Shown in pieces: positions 33,772 through 42,572 of a stretch of DNA of 64,000 nt (position 1 is its first letter; each line of letters opens with the position of its first letter). A program made the translations under genes and the position numbers. The DNA comes from Brevibacillus sp. SYP-B805 (lineage in GTDB: Bacteria > Bacillota > Bacilli > Brevibacillales > Brevibacillaceae): positions 213,881 to 277,880 of the forward strand of contig NZ_JAALGD010000003.1 in NCBI RefSeq assembly GCF_011059135.1. Direction: 5' to 3'. The notes under the pieces are model-generated. The model searched no databases. It saw only the letters and a list, made by a program, of their open reading frames with translations, and was not told where the DNA came from.

Positions 33772-34746
33772 TCATTCATTATAGCAGGATTTTTTCATTC
33801 CTCCTACCATTTCCCGCTTCCGCTTGAGCGCAAAAGAACGGAAATCCTCCGCCAGTTCGGTCTGGGGAAAAATCGCCCGCGCCTCGGCCAGCAGATCCGC
33901 GAGCGAATGGTTCTCGTCATTCTCGTAGCGGGGGCTGAAATGGGTGAGAATCAGCCCCTTTGCCCCCGCCTGGCTTGCCACCTCCGCCGCTTCCCGGGCC
34001 GTGGAATGGCCGCTGCGTCGCGCCAGTTCCACCTCGCTGTGCGCATATGTCGCTTCATGGATCAGCAGATCCGCATCCCGCGCCAGCTCGATCATGTTCG
34101 CGCAGGGCTCCGTGTCGCCGCTGATCGCCAGCTTGCGCCCCGGTACCGGCGGCCCGATGAAATCGCTGCCGTGCAGGATGCGGCCGTCCGGCAGCTCCAC
34201 CGTCTCCCCCTTTTTCAGCCGGCCATAGAGCGGTCCCGGCGGAATGCCGGCCGCTTGGGCGAGATCGACCCGAAACCTCCCCGGGCTTGGCAGTTCCGTG
34301 ACGGCATACGCGAATGCCGGCACCCGATGGCGCACGGGCGCCGCCGCCACCGTGAGCTCGTCGTCCGCATAGACGATGCCCGGCTCAACCGTTTGGACGG
34401 TGAGCGGATACTGCAGATGCACCGGGCTGACGGCCATGATGCCGTCGATGTACTGCTTCAGTCCCGGCGGGCCGTATACCGTTATTCCCGAAAGATCGCT
34501 GTTGCGCAGGGAACGGCTGGCTAACAGGCCGATCAAGCCGTACAGGTGATCCCCGTGCAGATGGGTGATGAACACCTTCTCCAACTGGCTGATTTTCAAA
34601 GGCGAGCGCAGGATCTGGTGCTGCGTGCCCTCTCCGCAGTCAAACAGCCACCACCTGCCCGCCTGCGCAAACTGCAGGGCCACGCCGCTGACATTGCGCC
34701 TGGTCGTGGGCGCCCCTGACCCTGTTCCCAAAAAGGTTATGATCAT
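33772..34746 (-). CDS. rnz: Ribonuclease Z
   Basis: A 324-residue metallo-beta-lactamase-fold endonuclease that matures the 3' ends of tRNA precursors. It shows the N-terminal MIITFLGTGSGAPTTRRNVS, the zinc motif THLHGDHLYGL (about 61-71), the exosite-type loop GPLYGRLKKGE, AISGDTEPC, LIHEATY and a C-terminal HFSPRY with the last zinc histidine. The ATG at 34746 has GAGGTGAAAT upstream. It is divergent from the ABC transporter operon. Confidence 0.94.
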   Translation of the reverse strand: MIITFLGTGSGAPTTRRNVSGVALQFAQAGRWWLFDCGEGTQHQILRSPLKISQLEKVFITHLHGDHLYGLIGLLASRSLRNSDLSGITVYGPPGLKQYIDGIMAVSPVHLQYPLTVQTVEPGIVYADDELTVAAAPVRHRVPAFAYAVTELPSPGRFRVDLAQAAGIPPGPLYGRLKKGETVELPDGRILHGSDFIGPPVPGRKLAISGDTEPCANMIELARDADLLIHEATYAHSEVELARRSGHSTAREAAEVASQAGAKGLILTHFSPRYENDENHSLADLLAEARAIFPQTELAEDFRSFALKRKREMVGGMKKSCYNE

Positions 34747-34875
34747 CGCAGTTATTTCACCTCATGTTACAAGTATATCCTACCGGTACCATCCACGGGC
34801 CTCCCGCTTCCCGCATTCACCCTTTTTTTCCTGGGCGCATACCCTGCTATAGACTATCGCCTAGGAGGGATTCTG

Positions 34876-35871
34876 ATGAAACGAGCGCTTTCTCTCGTTC
34901 TCGCCGCAGGGCTGGGGCTGATGGCCCTGCTTGCCGGATGCAGCGGTTCGGGCAGCGAGAAAATACGCATCGGTGAAGTGACCCGCTCCCTGTTCTATGC
35001 GCCCCAGTACGTCGCCATTGAAAAGGGATTTTTCAAAGAAGAAGGGCTGGAAGTGGATTTGACCACCACATCCGGCGGCGACAAGACGATGACCGCCCTG
35101 TTGTCCGACGGCATCGACATCGCCCTGGTCGGGTCCGAGACCAGCATCTACGTGGATCAGCAGGGCTCCACCGACCCTGTGATCAATTTCGCCCAGCTCA
35201 CACAAACGGACGGCACGTTCCTTGTCTCGCGCAAACAGATCGACAACTTTGCCTGGGAGCAGCTGAAAGGCAGCGTCTTTCTGGGGCAGCGAAAAGGCGG
35301 CATGCCGCAGATGGTGGGGGAATTCGTGCTGAAAAAGCATGCCATTGACCCGCACAAGGATCTGAACCTCATCCAAAACATCGAGTTTGCCAATATCGCG
35401 TCCGCCTTCGCTTCGGGAACGGGCGAATACGTCCAGCTGTTTGAACCGCAGGCGTCGCAGTTTGAAAAGGACGGGATCGGCCATGTCATCGCTTCCTTCG
35501 GCACGGAGAGCGGCAAGGTGCCGTACACGGTCTTTATGGCCAAGAAAAGCTACTTGGACCAGCACGAAGCGGAGATACAGAAGTTTACGAACGCCATCTA
35601 CAAGGCGCAGCAATGGGTAGCCAGCCACTCGGCCAAAGAGACGGCGGACGCGATCGCTCCCTACTTCCCCAACATCCAGCCGGACATTCTGGAAAGCGCG
35701 GTGAAGCGTTATCTGGAACAGGGCTCCTACGCGACCGATCCCATTCTGGATGAAGCCGAATGGAACAACCTGCAGAACATTATGGACGAAGCGGGTGAAC
35801 TGAAACAGCGGGCCGATTACGCCAAACTGGTGAACACCGCCTTTGCCCAAAAAGCAATAGAAGGGAAGTAA
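34876..35871 (+). CDS. ABC transporter substrate-binding lipoprotein (SsuA/TauA/NMT1-like)
   Basis: A 331-residue lipoprotein (signal LGLMALLAGCSGSG, lipid-modified Cys at about 21). The binding domain begins IRIGEVTRSLFYAPQYVAIEKG and FFKEEGLEVDLTTTSGG, typical of the group that binds sulfonates, nitrate, taurine or thiamine pyrimidine precursors. No THI-box or other riboswitch lies upstream, so the substrate stays open. AGGAGGGATTCTG precedes ATG 34876. It is first in a three-gene operon and ends in TAATG, overlapping the ATPase start. Confidence 0.9.
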   Translation: MKRALSLVLAAGLGLMALLAGCSGSGSEKIRIGEVTRSLFYAPQYVAIEKGFFKEEGLEVDLTTTSGGDKTMTALLSDGIDIALVGSETSIYVDQQGSTDPVINFAQLTQTDGTFLVSRKQIDNFAWEQLKGSVFLGQRKGGMPQMVGEFVLKKHAIDPHKDLNLIQNIEFANIASAFASGTGEYVQLFEPQASQFEKDGIGHVIASFGTESGKVPYTVFMAKKSYLDQHEAEIQKFTNAIYKAQQWVASHSAKETADAIAPYFPNIQPDILESAVKRYLEQGSYATDPILDEAEWNNLQNIMDEAGELKQRADYAKLVNTAFAQKAIEGK

Positions 35872-36671
35872 TGACCGTGTCCCAGCTTTCCTGCCAACCT
35901 GCCAAGATCGAACTTTGTCACGTCACCCATCTCTATGTCTCGTCCACTCGCGCGTTCATGGCCGTCAAAGGGATCGACTTGCGGGTGGAGGAAGGTGAAT
36001 TCATCTGTCTGGTCGGCCCGAGCGGCTGCGGCAAAACGACGATTCTTTCCCTGATCGCGGGATTGGAGCATCCGACGGCGGGGAAGGTGCTGATCGAAGG
36101 ACGGGAAGTGGCCGGCACCTCCCGCAAGGTCGGATACATGCTGCAGCAGGATTATCTCTTCAACTGGCAGACCATTGAAGAGAACATCTTCCTCGGTCTC
36201 GACATCCAGGGCATCCGCAGCAGGGAGACGGAGGAATACGCGCTTCATCTGCTGGAGGAGATGGAGCTGGGGGATGTGCGCAAAGCCTATCCCCATCAGC
36301 TCTCCGGCGGCATGCGCCAGCGCGTCGCACTGGTGCGCACCCTCGCCTGCCAGCCCGAGATCCTGCTGCTGGATGAACCGTTCTCCGCGCTGGATTATCA
36401 GACCAAGCTGAAGCTGGAGGATTTGATCGTCGCCACCCTGCGCCGTCACAAGAAGACAGCCATCCTGGTCACCCACGATCTGTCGGAAGCGATCGCGATG
36501 GGCGACCGTCTCTATATTTTGGCGCGCAATCCGGGCCGAATCAACCGGGAGATTGTCGTTCCGGCCGCCATTCGGGAGCCTCTGCCGTTTCCTGCGCGCA
36601 ATCAGGAGGGGTTCACCGAACTGTTCAATCAAGTGTGGAGAGAGATGGAGGGACTTAGCGATGACGCCTGA
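35871..36671 (+). CDS. ABC transporter ATP-binding protein (SsuB/TauB-like)
   Basis: A 266-residue ATPase with Walker A GPSGCGKTT (about 49-57), Q-loop MLQQDYLFNW, signature LSGGMRQRVALVR (about 145-157), Walker B ILLLDEPFSALD and H-loop VTHDLSEA. It energises uptake by the permease encoded downstream. The start codon overlaps the stop of the binding-protein gene, and the gene overlaps the permease start by 11 bases, so the three are coupled. Confidence 0.93.
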   Translation: MTVSQLSCQPAKIELCHVTHLYVSSTRAFMAVKGIDLRVEEGEFICLVGPSGCGKTTILSLIAGLEHPTAGKVLIEGREVAGTSRKVGYMLQQDYLFNWQTIEENIFLGLDIQGIRSRETEEYALHLLEEMELGDVRKAYPHQLSGGMRQRVALVRTLACQPEILLLDEPFSALDYQTKLKLEDLIVATLRRHKKTAILVTHDLSEAIAMGDRLYILARNPGRINREIVVPAAIREPLPFPARNQEGFTELFNQVWREMEGLSDDA

Positions 36672-37467
36672 TGAGATCAAGCGGATCCACCGCGACTACC
36701 TCCGTACGCAGCGGAAGCTTCGCGGGTATGTGATCCTGACCCAAATCGCCATCTTCGTGGTCTTTCTTCTTCTGTGGGAATGGTTGGCGCGCAGCGGTGC
36801 CATTAACGTCCTGCTGTTCAGCTATCCCTCCAAGATCGGGAGCCTGTTCTGGCAGCAGATCACGGATTTGAGCCTGTGGCCGCATATCGGCATGACCGTG
36901 GCGGAAACGGTCATCGGGTTTCTCCTGGGAACGCTGCTTGGCACCCTGATCGCCATCGTCATCTGGTGGTCCCCTTTTCTGTCCCGCGTGCTGGACCCCT
37001 ATCTGGTGGTGGCCAACAGCATGCCCAAAGTGGCGCTGGGGCCGCTGCTCATCGTGGGACTGGGCCCCGGGCTCTGGTCGATCATCGCCATGGCCTGCGC
37101 CATTTCCGTCGTCATTACCACCATCGTCATCTATGCCAGCTTCAAGGAAGTGAACGAGAATTACATCAAGGTCGTGCGGACGCTGGGGGGAAACAAGCGG
37201 CAGGTCTTCACCCTGGTGATTCTTCCGGCCAGCATCCCTGCCATCGTCTCCACCCTGAAAGTTAATGTCGGCCTCTCCTGGGTGGGCGTGATTGTCGGGG
37301 AGTATCTCGTATCCAAGCAAGGGCTCGGCTATCTGATCATCTACGGCTTCCAGGTCTTCAATTTTACCCTGGTCATGATGAGCATGGGCGTAATCGCGGT
37401 GGTCGCCACCCTGATGTATCAAGGGGTGGCGTATCTCGAACGCAAGCTCACCAGCCAGTTTAAATAA
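36661..37467 (+). CDS. ABC transporter permease (SsuC/TauC-like)
   Basis: A 268-residue membrane protein with about six spans and the cytoplasmic EAA loop VVRTLGGNKRQVFTLVILPA that contacts the ATPase. MGVIAVVATLMYQGVAYLERK at the end is typical of the SsuC/TauC group. The ATG at 36661 has GGAGGGAC upstream; the open frame before it overlaps the ATPase and is not used. Repeat locus 4 begins immediately after the stop codon. Confidence 0.92.
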   Translation: MTPDEIKRIHRDYLRTQRKLRGYVILTQIAIFVVFLLLWEWLARSGAINVLLFSYPSKIGSLFWQQITDLSLWPHIGMTVAETVIGFLLGTLLGTLIAIVIWWSPFLSRVLDPYLVVANSMPKVALGPLLIVGLGPGLWSIIAMACAISVVITTIVIYASFKEVNENYIKVVRTLGGNKRQVFTLVILPASIPAIVSTLKVNVGLSWVGVIVGEYLVSKQGLGYLIIYGFQVFNFTLVMMSMGVIAVVATLMYQGVAYLERKLTSQFK

Positions 37468-37472
37468 AAAAA

Positions 37473-37600
37473 CCCCCCCGGCTTGAGCTATCGCTGTGCC
37501 GAGTGGGGTCCCTTGCTGGTGTCGGCGGAGGCCCCCAAACATAACCCCGCCGACTTAAGCTAACGCTGGTGTCGGCGGGGCCCCCAAACTTTCTTCGTCA
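37473..37600 (+). repeat. Palindromic repeat locus 4 (one damaged and one complete unit)
   Basis: First part (37473-37540): one left arm CCCCCGGCTTGAGCTATCGCT but two right arms, GTGCCGAGTGGGGTCCC and GTGTCGGCGGAGGCCCCC, as if a left arm had been lost. Second part (37542-37600): a simple complete unit, ACCCCGCCGAC, then TTAAGCTAACGCTG, then GTGTCGGCGGGGCCCCC and the tail AAACTTTCTTCGTC. It lies directly behind the ABC permease stop codon. Confidence 0.85.
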
Positions 37601-37611
37601 TTTTAACACTG

Positions 37612-37660
37612 AAAAAGGGACCCCCGTCCGCGCTACCAGAAGGCGATGAGGTCCCTTTTG
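37612..37660 (-). terminator. Terminator after the DHA2 efflux gene
   Basis: On the minus strand AAAAGGGACC pairs with GGTCCCTTTTT (a long loop between), giving a T-run at the 3' side. It ends the five-gene efflux operon. Confidence 0.78.
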
Positions 37661-37661
37661 G

Positions 37662-39215
37662 CTATTCGGCCATCATCGGCGCTTCCCCTTGCGGACGCTC
37701 CCTTTTCTTAAAGACGAGCGCCATCGGGGCCAACGCCACGATCAAAAACGAGAAGGCGAAGAATACATCGCCGATCCCCCAGGATGCCGCCTGAGCCATC
37801 ACCTGGCTGCTCATCAGCGTCAGCGTCGCCTGGGAAGCCGCGCTGGTGTCCCCCGCTGTCGCAAACAAGCCGGTAGACATTTGCTGCATGGTGCTCCAGC
37901 CGGGTGAGAACAGGTCGAGATCTTCCGACAGGCGGTGCTGGTGCAGGAACTGGCGGTTGTTCATCACGACCGTCGTCAGGGCAATGCCGATGGCGCCGGC
38001 AACGCTGCGGATCAAGGTACTCATGGAGGAAGCCGCTCCCATTTTCAGCGGGGAGATGGTGCTGACGCCGGCCGCATTGATCGGCATGAAGGTCAGTCCC
38101 ATCCCCATCCCGCGAATCACCATGTACCAGCTGATCTGATCGGCCGGGGTATCCACCGACAAGGTATGCATCATATAGGTGGAGTAAATGATCAGGGGGA
38201 TGCCGACCATCGCGAGCGGCCGCGCTCCGATCTTGTCATAGAGTCTTCCGGCGATCGGCATCATGGCGCCCATCGCCAGGGCCTGCGGCATCATGATCAG
38301 CCCGGTCTGTATGGCGGAATAGCCGCGGATGGACTGCAGATAGATCGGGATGAGTACCACCCCCGTGATCATGGCGATGTAGAGCCCGCTGCCAAACAGG
38401 ATGCTGAAGGAGAATTCCTTGTTCCGGAAAAGCCGGATATCCATGAGCGGTTCCGGATGATTCAGTTCAATGACGATCAGAATCAGCAGCATCATGGTTG
38501 CCGTGAACAGCAGCATGATGATCTCGTAGGACGTCCAGCCCCAGTCCTGCCCTTCCGCCAGCGCGAGCAGGAACAGGAAGGCGCTTCCCGAGGACAGGAT
38601 GAATCCCCAGTAGTCAAACCCGTTCATTTTCTTGCGGGGCGTATCCGGCAGGAGGAAGTGAGCCAGCAGCACCCCGATGATGCCGACGGGCACGTTGATC
38701 ATGAACAGCCAGCGCCAGCTGTACTCTTCCACGATCAGGCCGCCAAGCGTCGGACCGATGGAAGGCGCAGCGGCGATCGAGAGGCCGAAAAGCCCCATTG
38801 CCACCCCCATTTTTTCCCGGGGGATGAAGCGGAACATCAGGGCCTGCCCAACCGGCATGATCAAGCCGCCGCCAATCCCCTGAATCACGCGAAAGACGAT
38901 CAGGCTGGGATTATCCCAGGCGAGTCCGCACAAGAGAGAACCGACGGTGAAGCTTGCGACGGAGATCACATAGAGCCGGGTGTAGCCAAACCGCTCCCCC
39001 AGATACGTGGTGATGGGAATAATCGCCCCCGACACCAGCATGTAGGCGGTCAGCACCCATTCGATCTGCTTGGTGTCCACGCTGAACAACACCATCAGCT
39101 TGGGCAGGGCCACGTTCAGGATGGATGTATCCAAGATGGCCATGAACGTACCGATCACGATGATCATGGTGGTCGTGAAGACGCCGGGTATTTTCTTTTC
39201 TTCAGAAGAGGCCAT
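37662..39215 (-). CDS. DHA2-family MFS multidrug efflux transporter (EmrB/QacA type)
   Basis: A 517-residue protein with 14 membrane spans. Motif A is GERFGYTRLYVIS, motif C is in VPVGIIGVLLAHFLLPDTP-type sequence near spans 5-6, and the N-terminus (MIIVIGTFMAILDTSILNVA) is classic for EmrB/QacA proteins. It pumps hydrophobic drugs out using protons, probably with the HlyD-type adaptors encoded upstream. ATG 39215 has GAGGGGTGA upstream; the GTG at 39224 overlaps that site. The start overlaps the preceding adaptor gene by 14 bases. It is the last gene of the tetR operon. Confidence 0.93.
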   Translation of the reverse strand: MASSEEKKIPGVFTTTMIIVIGTFMAILDTSILNVALPKLMVLFSVDTKQIEWVLTAYMLVSGAIIPITTYLGERFGYTRLYVISVASFTVGSLLCGLAWDNPSLIVFRVIQGIGGGLIMPVGQALMFRFIPREKMGVAMGLFGLSIAAAPSIGPTLGGLIVEEYSWRWLFMINVPVGIIGVLLAHFLLPDTPRKKMNGFDYWGFILSSGSAFLFLLALAEGQDWGWTSYEIIMLLFTATMMLLILIVIELNHPEPLMDIRLFRNKEFSFSILFGSGLYIAMITGVVLIPIYLQSIRGYSAIQTGLIMMPQALAMGAMMPIAGRLYDKIGARPLAMVGIPLIIYSTYMMHTLSVDTPADQISWYMVIRGMGMGLTFMPINAAGVSTISPLKMGAASSMSTLIRSVAGAIGIALTTVVMNNRQFLHQHRLSEDLDLFSPGWSTMQQMSTGLFATAGDTSAASQATLTLMSSQVMAQAASWGIGDVFFAFSFLIVALAPMALVFKKRERPQGEAPMMAE

Positions 39216-39867
39216 CCGTTTCACCCCTCACGCGAATTTTGACGGAAGCGCTGGTTCCCGGGATCAAGCGGGCGCCCATCACCTTGATGCGGACCGGCAC
39301 GAGCTGTTCTTCCCTTGGTTGTTGGCGCGGCGCGGTCAGGGAAATGAGCGGCCAGACCGCGCTGACGGTCACGCCTTCCACGCCGGACACGATCCCGGTA
39401 TAGGTCGCGCCTCCCGCCGTATCCAGGCTGACATCCGCCGTCTGCCCCACCCGTACGCGGCTCGCTTCCGTTTCCGTCAGCAGCGCTTCGACATAGGCGG
39501 TATCCGGATCAGCAATCGCCAGCAGGTTCTGTCCGCTGGTGACCACTTCCCCCTGGTGGACACCGATCCGCATCACCCGGCCGCTGACCGGTGCCTTCAG
39601 CACATAGCGGCCATCCATCGCCGACGTGGCGGCCGGCGCCTCGATCCATCCCAGCACCTCTCCCGCCTGCACCTCCTGGTTTTCGCGGAGCGGCAGGCTC
39701 ACGAGCTGTCCGGTCGCCGGGGCGGTCACCAGGGAAACGTTCACTTTCGTGCGGGCATCATCCGTTTCGACATAGTTTTGATGATGATACCAGAAATAAC
39801 CGGAAATACCCGCAGTGCCCAGCAGATAGAACCCGATCAATGCTGTGAGCAAAGGCTTCGCTTTCAT
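39202..39867 (-). CDS. HlyD/EmrA-type membrane-fusion adaptor (third in operon)
   Basis: A 221-residue adaptor: one N-terminal transmembrane segment (LLTALIGFYLLGTAGISGYFW), then the split biotinyl-lipoyl domain (ETDDARTKVNVSLVTAPATG, later YVLKAPVSGRVMRIGVHQGE) and a beta-barrel domain. The hairpin between lipoyl halves is very short, so it is a compact type. ATG 39867 has GAGGG eight bases upstream and starts four bases after the stop of the second adaptor. It overlaps the DHA2 transporter, which makes it that pump's most likely direct partner. Confidence 0.88.
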   Translation of the reverse strand: MKAKPLLTALIGFYLLGTAGISGYFWYHHQNYVETDDARTKVNVSLVTAPATGQLVSLPLRENQEVQAGEVLGWIEAPAATSAMDGRYVLKAPVSGRVMRIGVHQGEVVTSGQNLLAIADPDTAYVEALLTETEASRVRVGQTADVSLDTAGGATYTGIVSGVEGVTVSAVWPLISLTAPRQQPREEQLVPVRIKVMGARLIPGTSASVKIRVRGETDGLF

Positions 39868-39871
39868 CGCA

Positions 39872-40525
39872 TCAGCCCTCGGTCGCAATCTTGACCACGA
39901 CGTTCATCCCCGGCAGCAGCTTCAGGCCTTCCTGATCCAAAATCCTGATCTTGATCGGGATGCGCTGGGTCACCTTGATGAAGTTGCCGGACGAGTTGGT
40001 GGTCGGCAGAAGCGAATAGGTGCTGTCCGATGCCAGGCCGATCTGCTCCACAACGCCCTGCAGCGGATGATGGGGAAACGCGTCGACGTCGATCGTCACC
40101 AGGTCGCCGACGGCCACCCGCTCGATTTTCGTCTCCTCAATCCGGGCGGAAACATACAAATCTTGCAAATTGGCAAGCAAAAAGAGGCGCTGTCCGGGCG
40201 ACACGTTTTCTCCGACGGACACAAATTTCTTGATGATCACGCCGGCTCCCGGAGCCTTGACCAGGGCAGCGTCGCGGTTTTGCAGGGTGGTGTTCTTTTC
40301 CTCCAGGCGGGCCAGGGTTTCACCGGCTTCGACCGCATCGCCTTCCTTCACGCGCAGTTCCGTGACGCGTCCCATGATCTCGGGGCTTACCTTGATCAAT
40401 TCGCCGTCGATGCGGGCATCATCCGTCGTCACGTAATGGGTGGAGTCGATGTACGCCTTGGCGCCATATCCTCCACCGCCAAGCACAAGGAGCACCAGGA
40501 CAAGCAAGCCGATTTTTTTCTTCAT
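39872..40525 (-). CDS. HlyD/EmrA-type membrane-fusion adaptor (second in operon)
   Basis: A 217-residue adaptor with an N-terminal anchor (KKKIGLLVLVLLVLGGGGYG), lipoyl halves VTTDDARIDGELIKVSPEIM and ALVKAPGAGVIIKKFVSVGE, and a beta-barrel segment ending LKLLPGMNVVVKIATEG. It resembles the third adaptor in size and order but differs in sequence. The ATG at 40525 overlaps the stop of the first adaptor by ATGA. Confidence 0.88.
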   Translation of the reverse strand: MKKKIGLLVLVLLVLGGGGYGAKAYIDSTHYVTTDDARIDGELIKVSPEIMGRVTELRVKEGDAVEAGETLARLEEKNTTLQNRDAALVKAPGAGVIIKKFVSVGENVSPGQRLFLLANLQDLYVSARIEETKIERVAVGDLVTIDVDAFPHHPLQGVVEQIGLASDSTYSLLPTTNSSGNFIKVTQRIPIKIRILDQEGLKLLPGMNVVVKIATEG

Positions 40526-41781
40526 TTGCCGTTCACCTTCTCATTGATGACTTGGACGGGGGCTCCGTCTTTCAGCACATCCTGGCCGACAACGATCACC
40601 TTTTCCCCGGCCTGCAGGCCGCTGAGAATCTCCACGTTGGTTCCGTCGGAAGCACCGGTGATGACGGGACGGGCCATCGCTTTCTTGCCATCCGTCACCA
40701 TCACGATCCGTTCGCTCCCGCGTTTGACGATCGCCTCATCCGGCACGGTCACCGTCTTGCTGCTCGCATCCGGCAGCGTCACTTCGGCATACATGCCCGA
40801 TTTCCATTGATCCGGGTCGCCGGGCAGGCTCAGCTTGACCGGATACTCTTTGCTTACCGCATTGGCCATGGGGGAAATCGCCAGCACCTTGGCATCGAAC
40901 GGTTCCGAGGATACCTGTTCAATGCGGACCTTCAGGGTTTGCCCCACTTTGATGCTGTTGATCTGATCTTCCGGCACATACGCTTCCACGACCGGTTCCC
41001 GGCTCACGATGGTAAGGAGCGGTACGCCCGGTGCGGCGGTTTCCCCTTCATGGATGTTTTTGGCGGCGATTTTGCCGCTGATGGGCGCGGTGATCACCGT
41101 GTTGTTTTTGTTGAGCTGCGCCGCCTCCACGGCCGCCCTCATCTGGGCGACGGTCGCCTGCAGGCTGGCCAGCGTCTCTTTGGTTGCACCTTCATTGGAC
41201 AGGCTCAGCTCCTGCAGGGCGGATTGGTAGGCGGTTTCCGCCTGGGTATAGGCGAGGGATGCCGCATCCAGCTGCGACTGGGAGACCGCACCGGAAGCAA
41301 ACAGCGCCTTGACCCGATCCAGATTCAGCTTGGCGTTGTCCAGAGCTGCTTTCGCGGACTGGATTTTCTCCTCGATCTGCCTGCGCTGCTGGGTTCTGGT
41401 GCCTTTTTGCGTGTCCGCCAGCCGCGCTTCAGCCCCCTGCAGGCCGGCAATGGCCTGGGCGAGCGCTGCGTTGTAATCTTTGTCATCCAGAAAGATCAGC
41501 GGCTGACCCGCCTTGACCTCCTGGCCGATTTCCGCCTGCACGCGGACGACGCGGCCGGAGATTTTGGACATGACGGCGGATTCCGTATCCCCCATCACGC
41601 GTCCGACGGCCATGTGCGCCTTTTTCAAGCCCGACTGGCCGACGGTTTCCACGACCACTTTCTGCACGCCGGGGGCCGTGCTTGCCGCCGTGCTGCAGCC
41701 GGCAAGCGGCACCACCAGGCTTGCGCACAAGGCCAAAGCGGCAGCTTTTGCAAACGATTGGTTCCTTGTCAATCCCTTCAC
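40522..41781 (-). CDS. RND/HlyD-type periplasmic-adaptor lipoprotein (first in operon)
   Basis: A 419-residue lipoprotein (signal LALCASLVVPLAGCSTA). It has lipoyl halves (MSKISGRVVRVQAEIGQEVK and NTVITAPISGKIAAKNIHEG) flanking a long coiled-coil hairpin at about 110-225, then beta-barrel and membrane-proximal domains (VTVPDEAIVKRGSERIVMV, then LSGLQAGEKVIVVGQD). This is the AcrA/MacA-like layout and much larger than the two following adaptors. The GTG at 41781 is chosen because AGGAGGAG lies upstream and GTGA overlaps the tetR stop; the ATG at 41802 has no site. Confidence 0.9.
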   Translation of the reverse strand: MKGLTRNQSFAKAAALALCASLVVPLAGCSTAASTAPGVQKVVVETVGQSGLKKAHMAVGRVMGDTESAVMSKISGRVVRVQAEIGQEVKAGQPLIFLDDKDYNAALAQAIAGLQGAEARLADTQKGTRTQQRRQIEEKIQSAKAALDNAKLNLDRVKALFASGAVSQSQLDAASLAYTQAETAYQSALQELSLSNEGATKETLASLQATVAQMRAAVEAAQLNKNNTVITAPISGKIAAKNIHEGETAAPGVPLLTIVSREPVVEAYVPEDQINSIKVGQTLKVRIEQVSSEPFDAKVLAISPMANAVSKEYPVKLSLPGDPDQWKSGMYAEVTLPDASSKTVTVPDEAIVKRGSERIVMVTDGKKAMARPVITGASDGTNVEILSGLQAGEKVIVVGQDVLKDGAPVQVINEKVNGK

Positions 41782-42380
41782 TTTCTCTCCTCCTGTCTCC
41801 ATCCAGATAACATTGTCTCTACGCTAATACGGATGAAATTTTCATCAATTTCAGGCAGATTCGCGATCTGACATCTCTCTTTATGCATAAATGATAAGAA
41901 AAAGTGGCCGAAAAACATGCTGACGATCAGATTGGGATCTACCCGCACCATCTCGCCGGCAGCCATTTTTGCCTCGAAATAGCGGCACAAAGATTGTCTG
42001 AACTGCGTCATAAGATCGCCGAAAATATGGCGGATCTTCTCGTTGCGAAATGCTTCCGAGGAAATGACCGTGACGATCTGGGAGCGTTTGCGCAGCACGT
42101 CGATCATCATGGAAGCGATTTTGATCAAACCCTCTTCGAGCGGCAAATCCATGACGGACGGAATGAACTCCTGAAAGTAGGAAAACTTCAGATGATCGTT
42201 GATCGCCTCGTGAAACAGCTTTTCCTTGTTTTCAAAATAATGGTAAATGACACCTACCGTAACGCCGCTGTGCCTGGCGATCTCCTTGATCGTGGTGCGC
42301 TCGTAACCAACCTCACAGGCCAATCGTATGGCTGCATCCTTCAACATCTGGCGTCGATCGGGCGGCGGGGTTTCGGACAA
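41778..42380 (-). CDS. TetR-family repressor of the efflux operon
   Basis: A 200-residue TetR regulator. The DNA-binding helix-turn-helix is MLKDAAIRLACEVGYERTTI, then KEIARHSGVTVGVIYHYFENKEKL. The C-terminal ligand domain is of the AcrR/YsiA kind. The TTG at 42380 is used because AAAGGAGG lies nine bases upstream; upstream in-frame ATGs have none. It is first in the operon with three adaptors and the DHA2 pump, so it most likely represses its own operon through the palindromes at 42410-42460. Confidence 0.92.
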   Translation of the reverse strand: MSETPPPDRRQMLKDAAIRLACEVGYERTTIKEIARHSGVTVGVIYHYFENKEKLFHEAINDHLKFSYFQEFIPSVMDLPLEEGLIKIASMMIDVLRKRSQIVTVISSEAFRNEKIRHIFGDLMTQFRQSLCRYFEAKMAAGEMVRVDPNLIVSMFFGHFFLSFMHKERCQIANLPEIDENFIRISVETMLSGWRQEERK

Positions 42381-42409
42381 TCGATGTTCCCTCCTTTCCT
42401 TCCTGAATG

Positions 42410-42458
42410 AACGTTTAATTAGGCAAACGTTATTTTTCCATAACATGACAATCATGTC
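42410..42458 (-). promoter_or_regulatory. Probable TetR operator/promoter region
   Basis: Two palindromes lie upstream of the TetR-type gene. AACGTTT (42410-42416) and AAACGTT (42425-42431) are perfect inverted repeats eight bases apart, and TGACAATCATGTCA (about 42445-42458) is a perfect 14-base palindrome. On the minus strand the latter provides TTGACA, a consensus -35. Placement just ahead of the operon fits autorepression. Confidence 0.65.
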
Positions 42459-42495
42459 AACCAGCATTTTGTTATTTTTTGGTGCTGCCACAAAC

Positions 42496-42521
42496 AAAAA
42501 ACCAGCACGACGAGGTGCTGG
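42496..42521 (-). terminator. Terminator after the TPR gene
   Basis: On the minus strand CCAGCAC pairs with GTGCTGG around CTCGTC, followed by TTTTTTG. Confidence 0.88.
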
Positions 42522-42572
42522 GCAGACTGCAGACAAACCGCTCTTAAATTATGATGAAACCGCTGACGGCTC

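Noticed and set aside
34747..34875. A thiamine riboswitch upstream of the ABC transporter
   Set aside because: Looked for because the binding protein resembles thiamine-precursor proteins, but no THI-box sequence is present.
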